From Gigaspora margarita (lineage: Eukaryota; Glomeromycota; Glomeromycetes; Diversisporales; Gigasporaceae), in contig WTPW01000324.1 in the NCBI GenBank assembly GCA_009809945.1, forward strand, positions 224,289-288,288: a stretch of DNA of 64,000 nucleotides. Direction: 5' to 3'. The translations under genes were made by a program, and so were the position numbers. Shown here one piece after another: positions 23,011 to 34,124 of the stretch; the first letter of the stretch is position 1; every line of letters starts with the position of its first letter. The notes beneath the pieces were generated by a model that was not told the origin of the DNA, searched no databases, and was given only the letters and a program-made list of their open reading frames with translations.

Positions 23011-23935
23011 CTTACTAGAAAAATAGAACATATATTTGGCGACCAAAAAGAAGTAGAAGTGTGTATTTATTTTTTGGAAAAAAAAGAAACTATGTTCTTT
23101 TAAAACCTGCAAGTAAACCTTTGGACCTCCTTTGGACTTTTCAAAATTTTAAAAAAGTGGGCATTTCAGTTTACTCCCTTTAAAAGATCAGCAGTGTTTA
23201 CTCCTTCCAAATCAGGGCTACGCTTATCTAATTTGAATTGGCATCACCAGTGAAGCATTTGGCTGTAGTATCAACAGTGAATAGTGTGTCAAAGGTGTCT
23301 TGGATGGATAGTAGAAAAATTTCATGTGAACCTTAATTAGCATTTTATGTTTTTATATTTTTTTCATTTTTTTTATATCTTTTTAAGTTATTTTTTATAT
23401 ATATAATACCTCAGCAGTGGTACCATATAGTATTATATAATTTTTATAGTATAAATAATTAATTCTGTAATTATTAAGATTAGTTTTTTTCTTTGTTTTT
23501 TTTTATCTTGTTTCTTTTTTCTTTTTTATTGTATTTGGACTTTCATATAGGTTGAGTAGTTTTTCACCTTTTTTTATTTTTTTTTATTTTCTTATCGAAT
23601 TTGTTTTTCTTGTTAGTGAATGGATAGAATTATTCTACCAAGGAAGCAAGATAAGAAGGATTTAAAGAAAAGAAGCAATTTTGATAAGGTTTAGTAGCAA
23701 ACCAACAGTAATTTGTAGTATCTTGCAGTAAGTTGTGGGCCCACATATAAGTAAAAATGCTACCAGGCAGATCGCACCTAGCAAACTTAAAGTAGTACAA
23801 GTAAGTCTTTATTAAAAAAAAAAGGGTTCTTATTGGCAGCCAAGGAATAAGAATAATATAGAATTTTACTATTTTCTTATAATAAAGGCAAGATTGCTAG
23901 TTATAAAAAAAATTAATTATAATATTCTTATGAAA
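23011..23935. other. possible retroposon body ending in an A run near 23822
   Basis: Moderately GC-richer, non-coding sequence with an ATTAAAAAAAAAA run at about 23812-23822. It resembles the bodies of the long SINE-like copies, but no polymerase III boxes or TSD were found. Confidence 0.3.
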
Positions 23936-23939
23936 AATA

Positions 23940-24640
23940 ATATTAAACATTTAAATAGATTTATAAATTATGATCTACTTAATACTGATCATAAAGAAGC
24001 AGTTAAAAAAGTTCTTTATGAAAACAAGACTTTGACTTTATTAGAATTTATTTTATTATTAATTTGATCCTGAGTTTAAAAAGGGTTTGCAAATTTGCTT
24101 GGCAAAAATAATTCATTAACTTTTTTAATTCTTTTATCTAATAAACTCAGTTCTGAGAGTGAGAAGGTATTAGTAAGTGCTCTATACAAGAATAATACTT
24201 TAAAATCTTTGAATCTTCAAAATAATTAACTTAGTCTTATTGGAATAAAGGAGTTAGCACTTACTTTTTGCAAAAACAACTTATTAACTTATTTGAATCT
24301 TTTATCTAATAAACTTGGTTTTGAAAATAAAAAAGCATTAGCAAATTCTTTTTGCAAAAACTTCACTTTGATTTCTTTAAAACTTAGAAATTGTGAACTT
24401 GGTTCTGAAGAAGAAAAAGAATTTGCAAAAGTTCTTTGCAAAAGCAACACTTTAGCTTCTTTGGACCTTTTATTAAATCAACTTGGTTTTGAAGAAATAA
24501 AAGAATTAGAAATGCTCTTTGTAAAAGCAATTCTTTAACTTATTTGAATTTTTCATTTAATTAATTGGGTTCTGAGGAAGTGCAAGTATTAGCAAATGCT
24601 CTTTGCACAAACAGCTCTTTAATCTCTTTGGATGTTTTGA
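23940..24640 (+). pseudogene. RNI-type leucine-rich repeat gene, decayed
   Basis: A roughly 84-bp (28-residue) unit repeats about seven times: EAVKKVLYENKTLTLLEF, then KALANSFCKNFTLISLKLRN, EFAKVLCKSNTLASLDLLLN, QLGFEEIKELEMLFVKAIL. The (K/E)-A-L-A-x-x-L-C-K-N-x-(T/S)-L-x-SL-x-L-x-x-N-x-L-G consensus is the ribonuclease-inhibitor-type LRR abundant in AM-fungus RNI-like proteins. Stops and frame changes interrupt it before 24293 and after 24538. Only 81 codons (24293-24538) are continuously open. Intact members form a curved solenoid for protein binding; no effector domain is visible here. Confidence 0.65.
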
Positions 24641-24849
24641 TAATTAATATAATTTTAAACATATGAAGTTATTAAAAAGTACTTTTTCCAAAAATCGCAA
24701 AAACATATCAGAATGTGCTCTTTCCAAAAGTTCCAAAAATACATCAAAGTGTAATCTTTTCAAAATTGCAATAAAATTTTAATTCCTTCATGTAAAAAAC
24801 AAACACTTTTCAAAAATACTTAAAATTTTCAAAACTTGAAATTAAAAAA

Positions 24850-25077
24850 ATGAAATTAAATACTGCTTTGAAAAATAAAAAGATTTTACCAAATTTGAAG
24901 AATAGAAAAATACTGATTTCCATAGATGAAGAGGTGTTTGAGACAACATTAATGATTTATTTTTGTTATTTTTTATTTTTTTTAATAATTACTGGATTAT
25001 TTATATTTATATTTTTTATAGTTCTTTTATTCTTTACTTATCTAAGAAATTATACTTTATATAGCAATATAAATTAA
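24850..25077 (+). CDS. small predicted membrane protein, doubtful
   Basis: A 75-codon ORF: basic N-terminus (MKLNTALKNKKILPNLKNRK), an acidic patch (ISIDEEVFETT), then two hydrophobic runs (YFCYFLFFLIITGLFIFIFF, IVLLFFTYL) and a polar C-terminus. It follows the LRR remnant by 210 bp and could be its last exon or a separate relic. Hydrophobic ORFs arise easily in T-rich DNA, so confidence is low. Confidence 0.25.
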   Translation: MKLNTALKNKKILPNLKNRKILISIDEEVFETTLMIYFCYFLFFLIITGLFIFIFFIVLLFFTYLRNYTLYSNIN

Positions 25078-25399
25078 ATTATTTAAAATAAATCCTTATT
25101 TTGTTTTGATTTTAACAAAAAATGATACTTTTTTTTTAATAAATATATATCAAATATAATTTAAATTTGAAAAAAAGCTTTAGATTTAAATTTACAATAT
25201 TATATAAATGGATCAAGATTATTTAAACATACACAAAAATTTAAATCCAGCTAGCTATATACAAATAGAAATTGGCATAAATTGAAAATTGATTTCAGAA
25301 CCAATAATTTAGTTTGGTATAAAGTTTCTTGAGAAAATTTAGTAATTATATACCACAAACTTTTTAAATATTATAGTATGGCACATAAACCAAAATTGC

Positions 25400-26528
25400 A
25401 ATATTTTGTCATATAGTGCCTGCTGTAAGTATATGACTTCTAGTAACTTTCCAGAGTTAATTTGTAATGCCTCAAAATTTTCAGTGCATAAAGAGTATCA
25501 CAAATGCAAAACTTACATTTTTGATATTCCTGCACTTACTTTTTTGATACTAATCGACATGCAGATCCCAGTAAAAATAAAAAATTTAAAAACTATGAGC
25601 AAAAATATCTCAAAAACTTTCTACTGAATCTGATTATACCTTTTTGTTTTGAATTTTATGGATTCATAGAATTCAAATAAAAATTTTTTTATCAAATTTA
25701 GCCATGTGGTTGTCGAGATATCTTCACTCAAAATCAGAGAAAATCAAAATACCTATCAAAATAGAAGCTGTGCCAAATTTCTTTCTAACTTTAAGTGAAG
25801 ATATTTTGATAACCATCTGATCAAATTTAATAAACTTTTTTTGTTTGAATTCTATAGATTCATAGAATTTGAATAAAAAAATTTTTATCAAATTTAGTCA
25901 AATGGTTATCAAGGTATCTTTAGAAAAAATCAAAACATCTATCAAAATAAAAGTTACACCAAATTTTTTCTAACTTTGAGCGAAGATATCTCAATGACTA
26001 TATAACTGAATTTGATAAAACTTTTTTATTTGAATTCTATAGATTCATAGAATTCAAATAAAACAATTTATCGCATTTAATCAAGTGGTTGTTGAAATAT
26101 TTTCACTCAAAAAAAAATCAAAATGCGTATCAAAATAAAATCTATACAAATTTTCTTTCTAACTTTGAGCAAAGATTTTCAACACCCACTTGACTAAATA
26201 CAATGAAAATTTTTTTATTTAAATTTTATGAATATATAGAATTGAAAGATATAATGTTTTATTGAATTTGAACAGGCCATTATCAAGATATCTTTGCTCA
26301 AAGTTAGAAAGAAAATTTTTATTTTGATAGGTATTTTATTTTTCTCTAATTTTGAGCAAAGATACCTTGATAGCCACTTGACTAAATTTGATAAAATTTT
26401 TTTTATTTGAATTATATAAATCTATATGATTTAACTAAAAAAAGTTTTATCGAATTTGGTCAGATGGTTATCAAGATATCTTAGCTCAAAGTTAGAGAGG
26501 AATTTGGTACAGCTTTTATTTTGATAAG
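25400..26528. repeat. tandem palindromic repeat array, left part
   Basis: Seven or so diverged units of about 150-170 bp, each nearly palindromic. TTGAATTCTATAGATTCATA with its complement forms the centre, and TGAGCAAAGATATCTTGATA with its complement forms the outer arms, joined by AAAATAAAAGCTGTACCAAA-type spacers. The array resumes after the 7.4-kb transposon at 33929 and has relatives at 47280-47520. The 73-codon ORF at 25406-25627 is part of it and not a gene. Confidence 0.8.
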
Positions 26529-26890
26529 CACATCACCAAAATTTGCACGGGGATTACTATCAATTTTTATCAGTTATTGGATAGTAATCGATTTAAATTC
26601 CCCATAACGAGGACTATTGATTAAGATAGTAATCAGTAATAATCGATAGATATCGGATTAAAAAATTACGATTAGTATCGTTTAATAACGAATAATGATT
26701 CTAATCAATTTTTTCTAATTGTACCAATATCAATACTATTATACTTTATATTTATTATATATTTAGTAAATTAATATTAATATCAAATATTACTTTTTAT
26801 AATGCAGACAAATGCAATTTGAATTTTATTGATTAAAAGAAATACATATCGCTAAATTACATACAACAAATATGACTAATTAAAACTAAA

Positions 26891-28806
26891 CTAATCATCA
26901 TAATTATCAAGCCCAAACAAATCATCCAATTCTTCCTGCGATAGACTCTGAGAAGATACCCTAGATTCTGATTTGGGAGTATTTTGCCATGAATCAGAGG
27001 GGTGCTAAACCTCTGATTCATTATTCATAATTGTTTCAGACGAATTATATGATGGACCACTGTTATTAAAATCGTTCTATATTTATTGAAACATTAGTAT
27101 TGTTTAAAATATTATACGATAAAGAAATAAAGAAAATGGCAAATATATACAAGATACTTCTCTATATGATGTTTCATATTTTTCTCGTCACATGTAATAC
27201 TCTTGGATTTCGAATTTAAAAATATGTTGCATACCACAAGTGAAAAAGCACAATGTTCACTTGTTAAGGTGGGAACCGTACTTTCTAAAAATGCAGCCCT
27301 TGCTATCGCAGAGATCCAGAACACATTTTCACTGTTTGTTTCAAACAATAAGCGATGACACTCACCTATTTTTGGATTTTCTTTCCATTTTACAATTATG
27401 GAGGCCTTGGCATTGCTTTTCAAGGAGGGCAACTGTTCCGAGCCAAAAACTTTCCACAGCGCCGACCTAATGCTCTGCAATGCTGCACCTTGATTATTCT
27501 TCATTTTTTTGGAGAAGCTATTATCACAAATTTATTAAGTTAGAATGATTAAAATAGTAATTAATAATATCATAATGAAAAGACAACAATGATATTAATT
27601 GTTATCATTAGTGATCAATAAAATAACAAGATTAAAAAAATATATATTATTGATTAATAATGTACCGCACTATACCATTCACCATGAAAACGGTTCATAA
27701 ACTGATTCGAACTCATACTTTGCATAAAATCAGGAAGTTTCTCCTCAAGGTAACTCTTCAATGCCTCCTTCAGGAAACTCTAGTTCGGGTAAACATGGTA
27801 TGGAAATAAACATTTTACAATGCCAGTATATATCCTCTTTAAAAATAAAAAAAACAAAAAACATTTACAACGAATATATTTGATATAAAAAAAAAATATT
27901 TTGAAAGAAATTCACTTACGTCCATCACTTGAGGAGAGAGATCATTCTCTTGCTCGTCTCTTTTTCTCTTTAGTTCAGTTTTTATTTCTCAAACATCTTT
28001 GTTGAGCCATTTGAGTAATAGGTACAGCTGCTGATTTTGGGTGTAGAGCCTTCCAAACTCTTGGCAGTAGCGGTGGTGGTGACGGTCTTATTTTTTTTTA
28101 TTAAAAAAAAAAAAAGAAGTTTCTTATTAATAAAAAAAAAAAAAGGGTTCCATTCAAAGAAAAACAAAAAAAAATAAAAGCCTTATATATCATGTATTAA
28201 AATTTTACCACTATGTGGTGCATCTTGATTGGTTGATTTTTCACGTGATCTTCCTTGATTAGTTGATCTTTCACGGGATCTTTCTCGATGTTCTGGATCA
28301 GGTGAATGCTGCGGTGAGGAACGATTTCTATCGTTATCCTGGCAAGAAGGTGGGAGTGCTTGAGAAGGTTGACGAGAAGGTTGACGAGATTGTTGATGAG
28401 ATTGTCGATGAGAGGATTGGCGAGAGTGTTGTTGAGATGTTTGTTGTTGGCGACTTCTTCCACTCATTTTGGAGAAAATGCTTTGTACGCTTAAAATACT
28501 TTCCGATGATGAATCATAATCATCACAATAAGTATTATAAGGTTGTTTTTGAGGGTTAGCATTAGTAGATATTTGTTGAGGATAATCAGAATTATATGGT
28601 TTATTAGAAACTGATTGAGATAGTTGAAAATGAAAAGTATGAGATGTTTGTTGGGGATCAGAGGCATCATAAGAAACCGATTGAGAACGAACATTTAGAG
28701 ATGGTTGTTTAGGGTTAGAAACCAATTGAGAGTGAACAGTTTGAGGTGGTTCGTTATTATGTGGTGTATTAGGAGTAGTAGAAGGTAAGTTTTTTGTGTT
28801 TTTCAT
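26891..28806 (-). pseudogene. accessory gene of the Plavaka-like element, Ser/Gln/Arg-rich N-terminus
   Basis: Exon 1 (28806 to about 28207) encodes about 200 residues of low complexity: MKNTKNLPSTTPNTPHNNEP, then QQTSQQHSRQSSHRQSHQ and EHRERSRERSTNQGRSREKS, before a GTAAAA donor. An exon near 27990-27918 reads IKTELKRKRDEQENDLSPQV before GTAAGT. One near 27845-27665 reads LKEALKSYLEEKLPDFMQSM. One from about 27520 to 27150 reads ALQSIRSALWKVFGSEQLPS and SENVFWISAIARAAFLESTV. The last ends EELDDLFGLDNYDD at TAG 26891-26893. In-frame stops at about 27780 and 27005 suggest decay. It is transcribed away from the transposase across a shared 1.2-kb promoter region. The RS-like stretch and globular C-terminal half suggest nucleic-acid or protein binding (inference). 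No family named. Confidence 0.65.
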
Positions 28807-29977
28807 TGTTCCAAAATTACAAAAAAAATGTCTTTACCTTCAAACGCTAGAAATTTGTTGTATTTAAATAATTGTAAAGGCTTTCGTAAGCAGGAAAAAA
28901 AAATTAAAACGTAATGATGAAAAACGTACCAGAAGAAAAGAAAAGATACTTATCTTATTTGTATACTTATCTCATTGTAAGCAGGAAAAAAAAATAAAAA
29001 ATAATGAAACGTAATGATGAAAAATGTACTGATCGAAAATAATTTGAATGATGAAAACGTAACTAAAGAAAAAAAATTTGAAAGATACTTATTTGTTGTT
29101 TTATCATTATACTGTAATAAGATTTATCACGTGGCTGAGTTTAATGAGAAAACCTGAGTCATCGGGCTCTTAATTATATTTTGTAACAGACATAATCGAT
29201 TTAATTTTAGGTAATAAATTAAATCGATTATGTCTGTTACAAAAGATAATTGAAAGCCCGATGGCTCGGGTTTTTCTTTAGCAGCTCTTATTTAATGTTG
29301 CACATGTTAGGTCATGCATAATATAACGCTAGTTGTTTACAATGTTTTCTCGTGTATGAAATTAATTTGAAAAATAAAGTTAAATTGATTTAAATCGATA
29401 TAAATCGATATAAATAGATACAAACAGATACAAAGCAAATTCTCTGAATATTATCCTTTAGACATTCTTACGGACTTTCTTTCTTTGATCCTTTATAATT
29501 GATAATCGCTTTAATTCAATATTCTTTTTTTTTTTCTTTTTATCATTTGTCGTTCACCCTTCTCTTTTAAATCCGAGGAACAGAATTCAGTCTAGGTTCC
29601 GGTGTCCTAGCACCCTTTTATTTTCTCATTTTATCTCTTTTTCCTTCGCTTGATTTCGCTTAATATCACTTAATATCGCTTATTTTCAGATTCATCTTTC
29701 ATCTTTTGCATCTCTCTGTCCTCTTCATTTTATTCATTCAATTCGTTTTTATTTCTTTTTCTCATTCTCTCATTTGCTTTTTTCTTTATTTTCTTTCGTT
29801 TATTTCATTTTTTTTTGCTTTTGTATTTGTTTTTTCGCTTTTTAACCGTTCTTATTCGCTTTTCCTCTCTTTCTCTTATTTGCTTTCTTTTTCTTATTTC
29901 TTCTATTTTCTTTCGCTTCTTTACTTTTTTTCTCTTCATTTTTTCTCTACTTTTCCGTTTCTCTATTTTTTTTCAAA
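28807..29977. promoter_or_regulatory. bidirectional intergenic region with a pyrimidine-rich leader
   Basis: Separates the two divergent genes of the transposon. 29515-29975 is strongly C/T-rich on the plus strand (TTTCTCATTCTCTCATTTGC-like), as in a 5' leader just before the transposase ATG. The long hydrophobic ORFs there (29706-30173) are products of that composition. GTAATGATGAAAAACGTAC-like phrases repeat at about 28910-29080. Confidence 0.5.
29149..29275. repeat. inverted repeat between the divergent genes
   Basis: Arms of about 56 bp. AAAACCTGAGTCATCGGGCT pairs with AGCCCGATGGCTCGGGTTTT, and TGTAACAGACATAATCGATT is an exact inner match. The loop is about 15 bp. It may be a MITE or a structural or regulatory hairpin of the element. 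Confidence 0.8.
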
Positions 29978-30793
29978 ATGTGTTGGCAATGTCCTTATTG
30001 TTCTCATGATTTTTCAAAATCTAATTCATTATCTCGACACATTTCTCAAAGTCATTCTTATATTAATGACAAGGCAAGTCAAACTAATCCTGATGAGCAA
30101 GTGGATGCTAGCATTTATAATCTTCCAAATTATAGTTCTAGTTATGATTCTTATACAGATGAATCTTCTATAATATATGGGTAAATTAGTAATAATTTGT
30201 TAATAAAGTTTTAAAATGATAATTAATGATTATACTTAAATAAGGACGAAGTTATGTCAGATTCTGGATTAGATTCTTCTATGCAAACAGAAAAGAACTA
30301 TGATGAAAATTCAATGTCATATGAAGTTAGTTGTGTTATAAATGCTATTATAAGTTATAAAATGCTATATAATAATTGTATGAATAAGTTATAAAATGTT
30401 ATATAATAATTGTATGTTAGAACAAAGATGTATCAGCATCACCTTATTCTGATATTTCCGATATAGAAACAGAGTATCTTTCAGCAGATTCTGTGTCTTC
30501 TTTTATACCTATCAAAATTGATCCTGAAGACTACAAAGGTGCTTCATCTGATAATGCAATTCATAACCTTCTACATCCACACGAAGTTGATTGGCCCAAC
30601 GATGCATATTATGAATTTATGGAAATTATCAGTAAACATTAACTGTCTAATTCGGTTGGTGATGCTTTTATAAAATTTTTCAATAAGCATTCAAACCTAG
30701 ATGTTTCGACTCTCCCTCCAACAACAAAGTTTGGAAAGGAATTTCTGGATAATTCAACAGTCCCTCACATGATGTTCAAAGAAATTCCTATTA

Positions 30794-31048
30794 CCGTATT
30801 TACGCGAAATAATGTGCACCTGTGCGTTATTTTGAGGAGATGCGTGTTATTTTGAGTACGCGCATGGGCGTTATTTCGGAGTAAAGGTCTAATTTTGATC
30901 CACCTCTAAATGCTTATTAAAGCATTAGTATGTGGGGTGTGCATTATTTCGGGATGCACATGGGCGTTATTTCGAAACCAACTATGCTATTTTAAGGAAA
31001 TCCAATTTTTGAAATAATGCCCATGTGCGTTATTTCGCGTAAATACGG
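30794..31048. mobile_element. Tc1/mariner-type MITE inside the transposase coding sequence
   Basis: 255 bp with perfect 19-bp ends CCGTATTTACGCGAAATAA and TA on both sides (30792-30793, 31049-31050). The interior repeats (T/C)G(T/G)GCGTTATTTCG words. Skipping the element and one TA rejoins KEIPI to ITFQGVKY in one frame, so it entered a coding exon. Confidence 0.92.
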
Positions 31049-31929
31049 TATAACGTTTCAAGGCGTTAAGTACACATTTTACTATCGATCATTAATAAAG
31101 ACAATAAAGTCTTTATTAATGATTGATAGTATAAATCAGCAATTAGTTCTTAAATTTGTAAATAAAAAGGAGATAAGAAATAATGTAGAATGCCGTATCT
31201 TTGAAGAGCAATATAATTGCTTCTGGTGGGAACGAGAAGAATTGTCATTACTTCTTGAGCAACGATTACTATCAGTAATCCTTTATTCCAATGCAATGAC
31301 CCTAGACTATCTGGAGAAATCTTCCGGACACCCTATATTTTTATTCTTAGGTAACAATAGTGTTTAGAATCAGTTTTATTTTTCATATTATAAAATCAGT
31401 TTTATTCAAATAAAACCAGTTTCAAACTCTAGGTAACATTCCCAACTCCCAGCGAAACAAGCCAGAATCTAAAGCTTTAATCGGGTACCTACCTATCTTA
31501 AAGGCTAAAGATTCCACAACAAAAAATTCTAAAGAGTTTCAAAAATTATGAAGAAAAGTCTTTTATGAATGTTTAAGGATTTTACTCAAGCCTATTGCTG
31601 ATGGTCCGGAACTTAATTTCATCGTTTGTGGTAACTTAATACCATTTGTCCCACAAATTTCAATGTTACTGGCTGATTTGCTTGAGGCCAGTAAGATGCC
31701 TAACGTTTACCAGTCATCTGCATCAAGAAGTCCTTGTTATTCGTGTTTAGTATCAAGGGATGACTTGAAAAATATTAACTTGACTAATATATCGTCAAGA
31801 ACACCTAATTATATGAAAAAAGTAATAGAGGATGGTGAAGGAAATTATTATTCAATTCATCCTGAACCAAATTCATTTTGGGAAATAAGGTATAAATTAA
31901 AGTTAATTAGGGTTTATTTGCATAAGTAA

Positions 31930-31940
31930 ACTAATAAATG

Positions 31941-31971
<31 letters not shown>

Positions 31972-31975
31972 TATA
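31930..31975. repeat. ATT microsatellite in a transposase intron
   Basis: About nine ATT units between the exon ending near 31890 and the acceptor TTTTTAG at about 32000. Confidence 0.85.
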
Positions 31976-32407
31976 AGTAAATGCTTTTTTTTGTTTTTAG
32001 CAACTTTAATGTATACCAGGCTATCGTCCCTGATCGAATGCATACCTTAGATCTTGGTCTCTTTAAATATATGCTAGACTATACTAAAGAACTTCTAAAC
32101 GACCAGTGTGAAAGACAAGTGATGCAAATCTTTGAGCAACGATTAACGCTGATTCCTAGGCATAAGGGTCTCAAAATATTGAAAAATATATCTGAAATAA
32201 CACGCATGACAGCAGATGAATTAAGAAATTTAATGAAAGTAATAATTTTCATGCTTGACAACCTATATAAAGATTATAGGAAGCCGGGAATTAGTAATAA
32301 ATGGTTATGCCGCATACATTACAAATTTTTTCAGATGTATATTGCATCACGAGAAGAATCGTTTACTGACGATTCTTTAAATCAATTACAGGTATAAAAC
32401 AAATAAG

Positions 32408-32480
32408 ATTTTTGCTAACAAAATCACCTTTCGGTACTATGTAATTCATAGTCCCGAAGGGTAATTTTGTTAGCAAAAAT
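32408..32480. repeat. 73-bp hairpin filling a transposase intron
   Basis: ATTTTTGCTAACAAAATCAC pairs with TAATTTTGTTAGCAAAAAT, and CCTTTCGG with CCCGAAGG, leaving a short loop. It lies wholly within the GT-AG intron 32392-32532. Either a tiny MITE or an intronic structure. Confidence 0.8.
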
Positions 32481-33639
32481 TCCAAATACATAGCTTTTTA
32501 CAAACATTCAATTATTAATGATTAATTTATAGGAATTAATTGTGGATTGGGCCAAAGAATTCGTTAAAATATTTTCTCAATATTCACCAAGTGGGCTACT
32601 ATTGCCAAAGCTTCATTCTTGGTGCTATCACGTAGTACCTGCAATTAGAAAATATGGGTCAATAAATAGTATGACCACTGAAACTTATGAAACACTTTAT
32701 AAGGACTATGTAAAAATATCTTATCGAATGTCGAACAAGAAAGACTATATGAAACAAATATTGAAAGCAGTACGTTTTAAATATAGTAAATTAGCGTTGG
32801 TATTGAACATATGTCCAATGCCAACATTGCTTAGTAAATAATCCCTAAGTATCGCTAATAATCAATTATTATTAGATTAAATGGAAAAAACTCACTGAAA
32901 AAGAAGTTCCTAAAAAATATCGCCCAACGAAAGGGTTTGAAAAACTTTTATGGACTTTGACATTAAGGTCTGAAGAACTGGAAGATTTCCTTCAGAAAAA
33001 TAGAAATAATTTGGACCCATTACAAGCCGAAGGCTTTCAAAACCTACTAACTGGCCTTGATGATTTTTTCGAAGTAGAATCAACTGTGTTCCTTAACGAA
33101 GATAATCGTATAGAAATATTTTCTTCTGCATCTTTAGAAAGTACTGATATAATTCATGCTACATCAAATTTTCATGAGAAACCAATGTTTTCTAACGTTG
33201 CAGTAAGTGCACCTGATAATCAAGAAAATGAATTAAATTGGTATGGCTTAGTAAGTATTGGTTTCATTTTAATTGATTTATACACATATTCTAACACTTT
33301 TTAACAATAAATAACGATAATGATAATAATGTCTATAAGTGATGAAGTTAGGAAATATTCTCTAACTTCATGAGTAATATATACTAATGCATATAAAAAA
33401 TATCATTTATAAGATTCTGTTAATACTCAAGTTTTACCAAGCAAAAGACAAAGATCAGTTAGAACTCGCTCTTGTTCATTGGTATGACGAAGTTGGTGAA
33501 TTATGAGGATGTCCTAAACTAAAATTAATTAAACAATACAGTTGTATACCTATAGATAGTATAGATAGAACTGTACATATAGTTGCAAGATTTGAAAAAA
33601 CAAATGAATATTTAATGAACAGTTTTATGTTCTAATAAA

Positions 33640-33927
33640 AGCGTATATCTAATATTTTAAAGCGTATATCCAAATTAAAGTTGCTAATTATCGATTATTG
33701 CTAATTATCGATTAATAACGTAATGATCGAAATATAACGATTTTGATTAGTTCGATGATAATCGATAATTTGATCTACATCGATTACTTACCAATTTTCA
33801 TTATTAATTGATTTTTGACATATATCGATTTATAACATGTTAATCAATGTGTAACAGTTAATTTTAATTGATATAAAATGATTATGCGTTATATATCGAT
33901 ATATAGCTACTTAAAATATTTCGTGAT
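33640..33927. repeat. right subterminal region of the transposon
   Basis: Repeated ATCGATTA/TAATCGAT words (e.g. TAATTATCGATTATTGCTAA) mirror those at 26590-26720. Such clustered subterminal words are the usual transposase-binding layout in CACTA/KDZ-like elements (inference). Confidence 0.6.
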
Positions 33928-33928
33928 G

Positions 33929-34122
33929 CATTTTGATTTTCTCTGATTTTGAGCAAAGATAACTCGATAACCACATGGCTAAATTTGATCTATGAATTCA
34001 TAGAATTCAAAATAAAAAGGTATTATCAGATTCAAGTAAAAGTTATCAAGATATCTTTGCTCAAATTTTTTAAATTTTTTATTTTTACCAGGATCTGCAC
34101 TGTTAATTAGTATCAAAAAAAG
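33929..34122. repeat. tandem palindromic repeat, right part
   Basis: Continues the 25400-26528 array beyond the transposon (GATTTTGAGCAAAGATAACT, GATCTGCAC...TTAGTATCAAAAA). The next 50 bp of the same repeat lie beyond the MITE, at 34674-34730. Confidence 0.75.
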
Positions 34123-34124
34123 TA

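Larger units (their letters stand above)
29978..33635 (+). pseudogene. Plavaka-like transposase (KDZ superfamily), inactivated
   Basis: Exon 1 starts with a C2H2 finger: MCWQCPYCSHDFSKSNSLSR then HISQSH. Later exons follow the Plavaka order. NLLHPHEVDWPNDAYYEF and GDAFIKFFNKHSNLDVSTLP (30540-30790). YRSLIKTIKSLL and ILYSNAMTLDYLEKSSGHPI (31051-31350). A GT-AG intron (31351-31432). NIPNSQRNKPESKALIGYLP (31433 on). VPDRMHTLDLGLFKYMLDYT (32000-32391). An intron (32392-32532). LLLPKLHSWCYHVVPAIRKY with TTETYETLYKDYVK (32533-32840). The C-terminal LELALVHWYDEVGEL and HIVARFEKTNEYLMNSFMF end at TAA 33633-33635. The Asp expected in YS(D)xT, the probable first DDE residue, is Asn here; PDRMH and TTETYE fit the other two. 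In-frame stops lie at 30640-30642, 31549-31551 and 33504-33506, and a MITE interrupts 30794-31048. The intact enzyme would cut and join the CATCAC ends. Confidence 0.82.
26531..33928. mobile_element. Plavaka/KDZ-like DNA transposon, complete but decayed
   Basis: A 7398-bp element. The left end CATCACCAAAATTT pairs with the right end AAATATTTCGTGATG. CA on both sides (26529-26530, 33929-33930) is the likely target duplication, though a 3-bp GCA reading is possible. Flanking host sequence TTTTGATAAG / CATTTTGATTTTCT is continuous in uninterrupted repeat units (e.g. about 25730-25765, reversed). Both subterminal 300-bp regions are rich in ATCGATTA-like words. Two divergent genes fill the interior: an accessory gene (minus) and a C2H2-headed transposase (plus). 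Confidence 0.85.

Noticed and set aside
27240..27543. Plus-strand ORFs of 62-76 codons
   Set aside because: Antisense shadows of the accessory gene exon on the minus strand.
29706..30173. 155-codon hydrophobic ORF upstream of the transposase
   Set aside because: A product of the C/T-rich leader; it overlaps the C2H2 exon in another frame.
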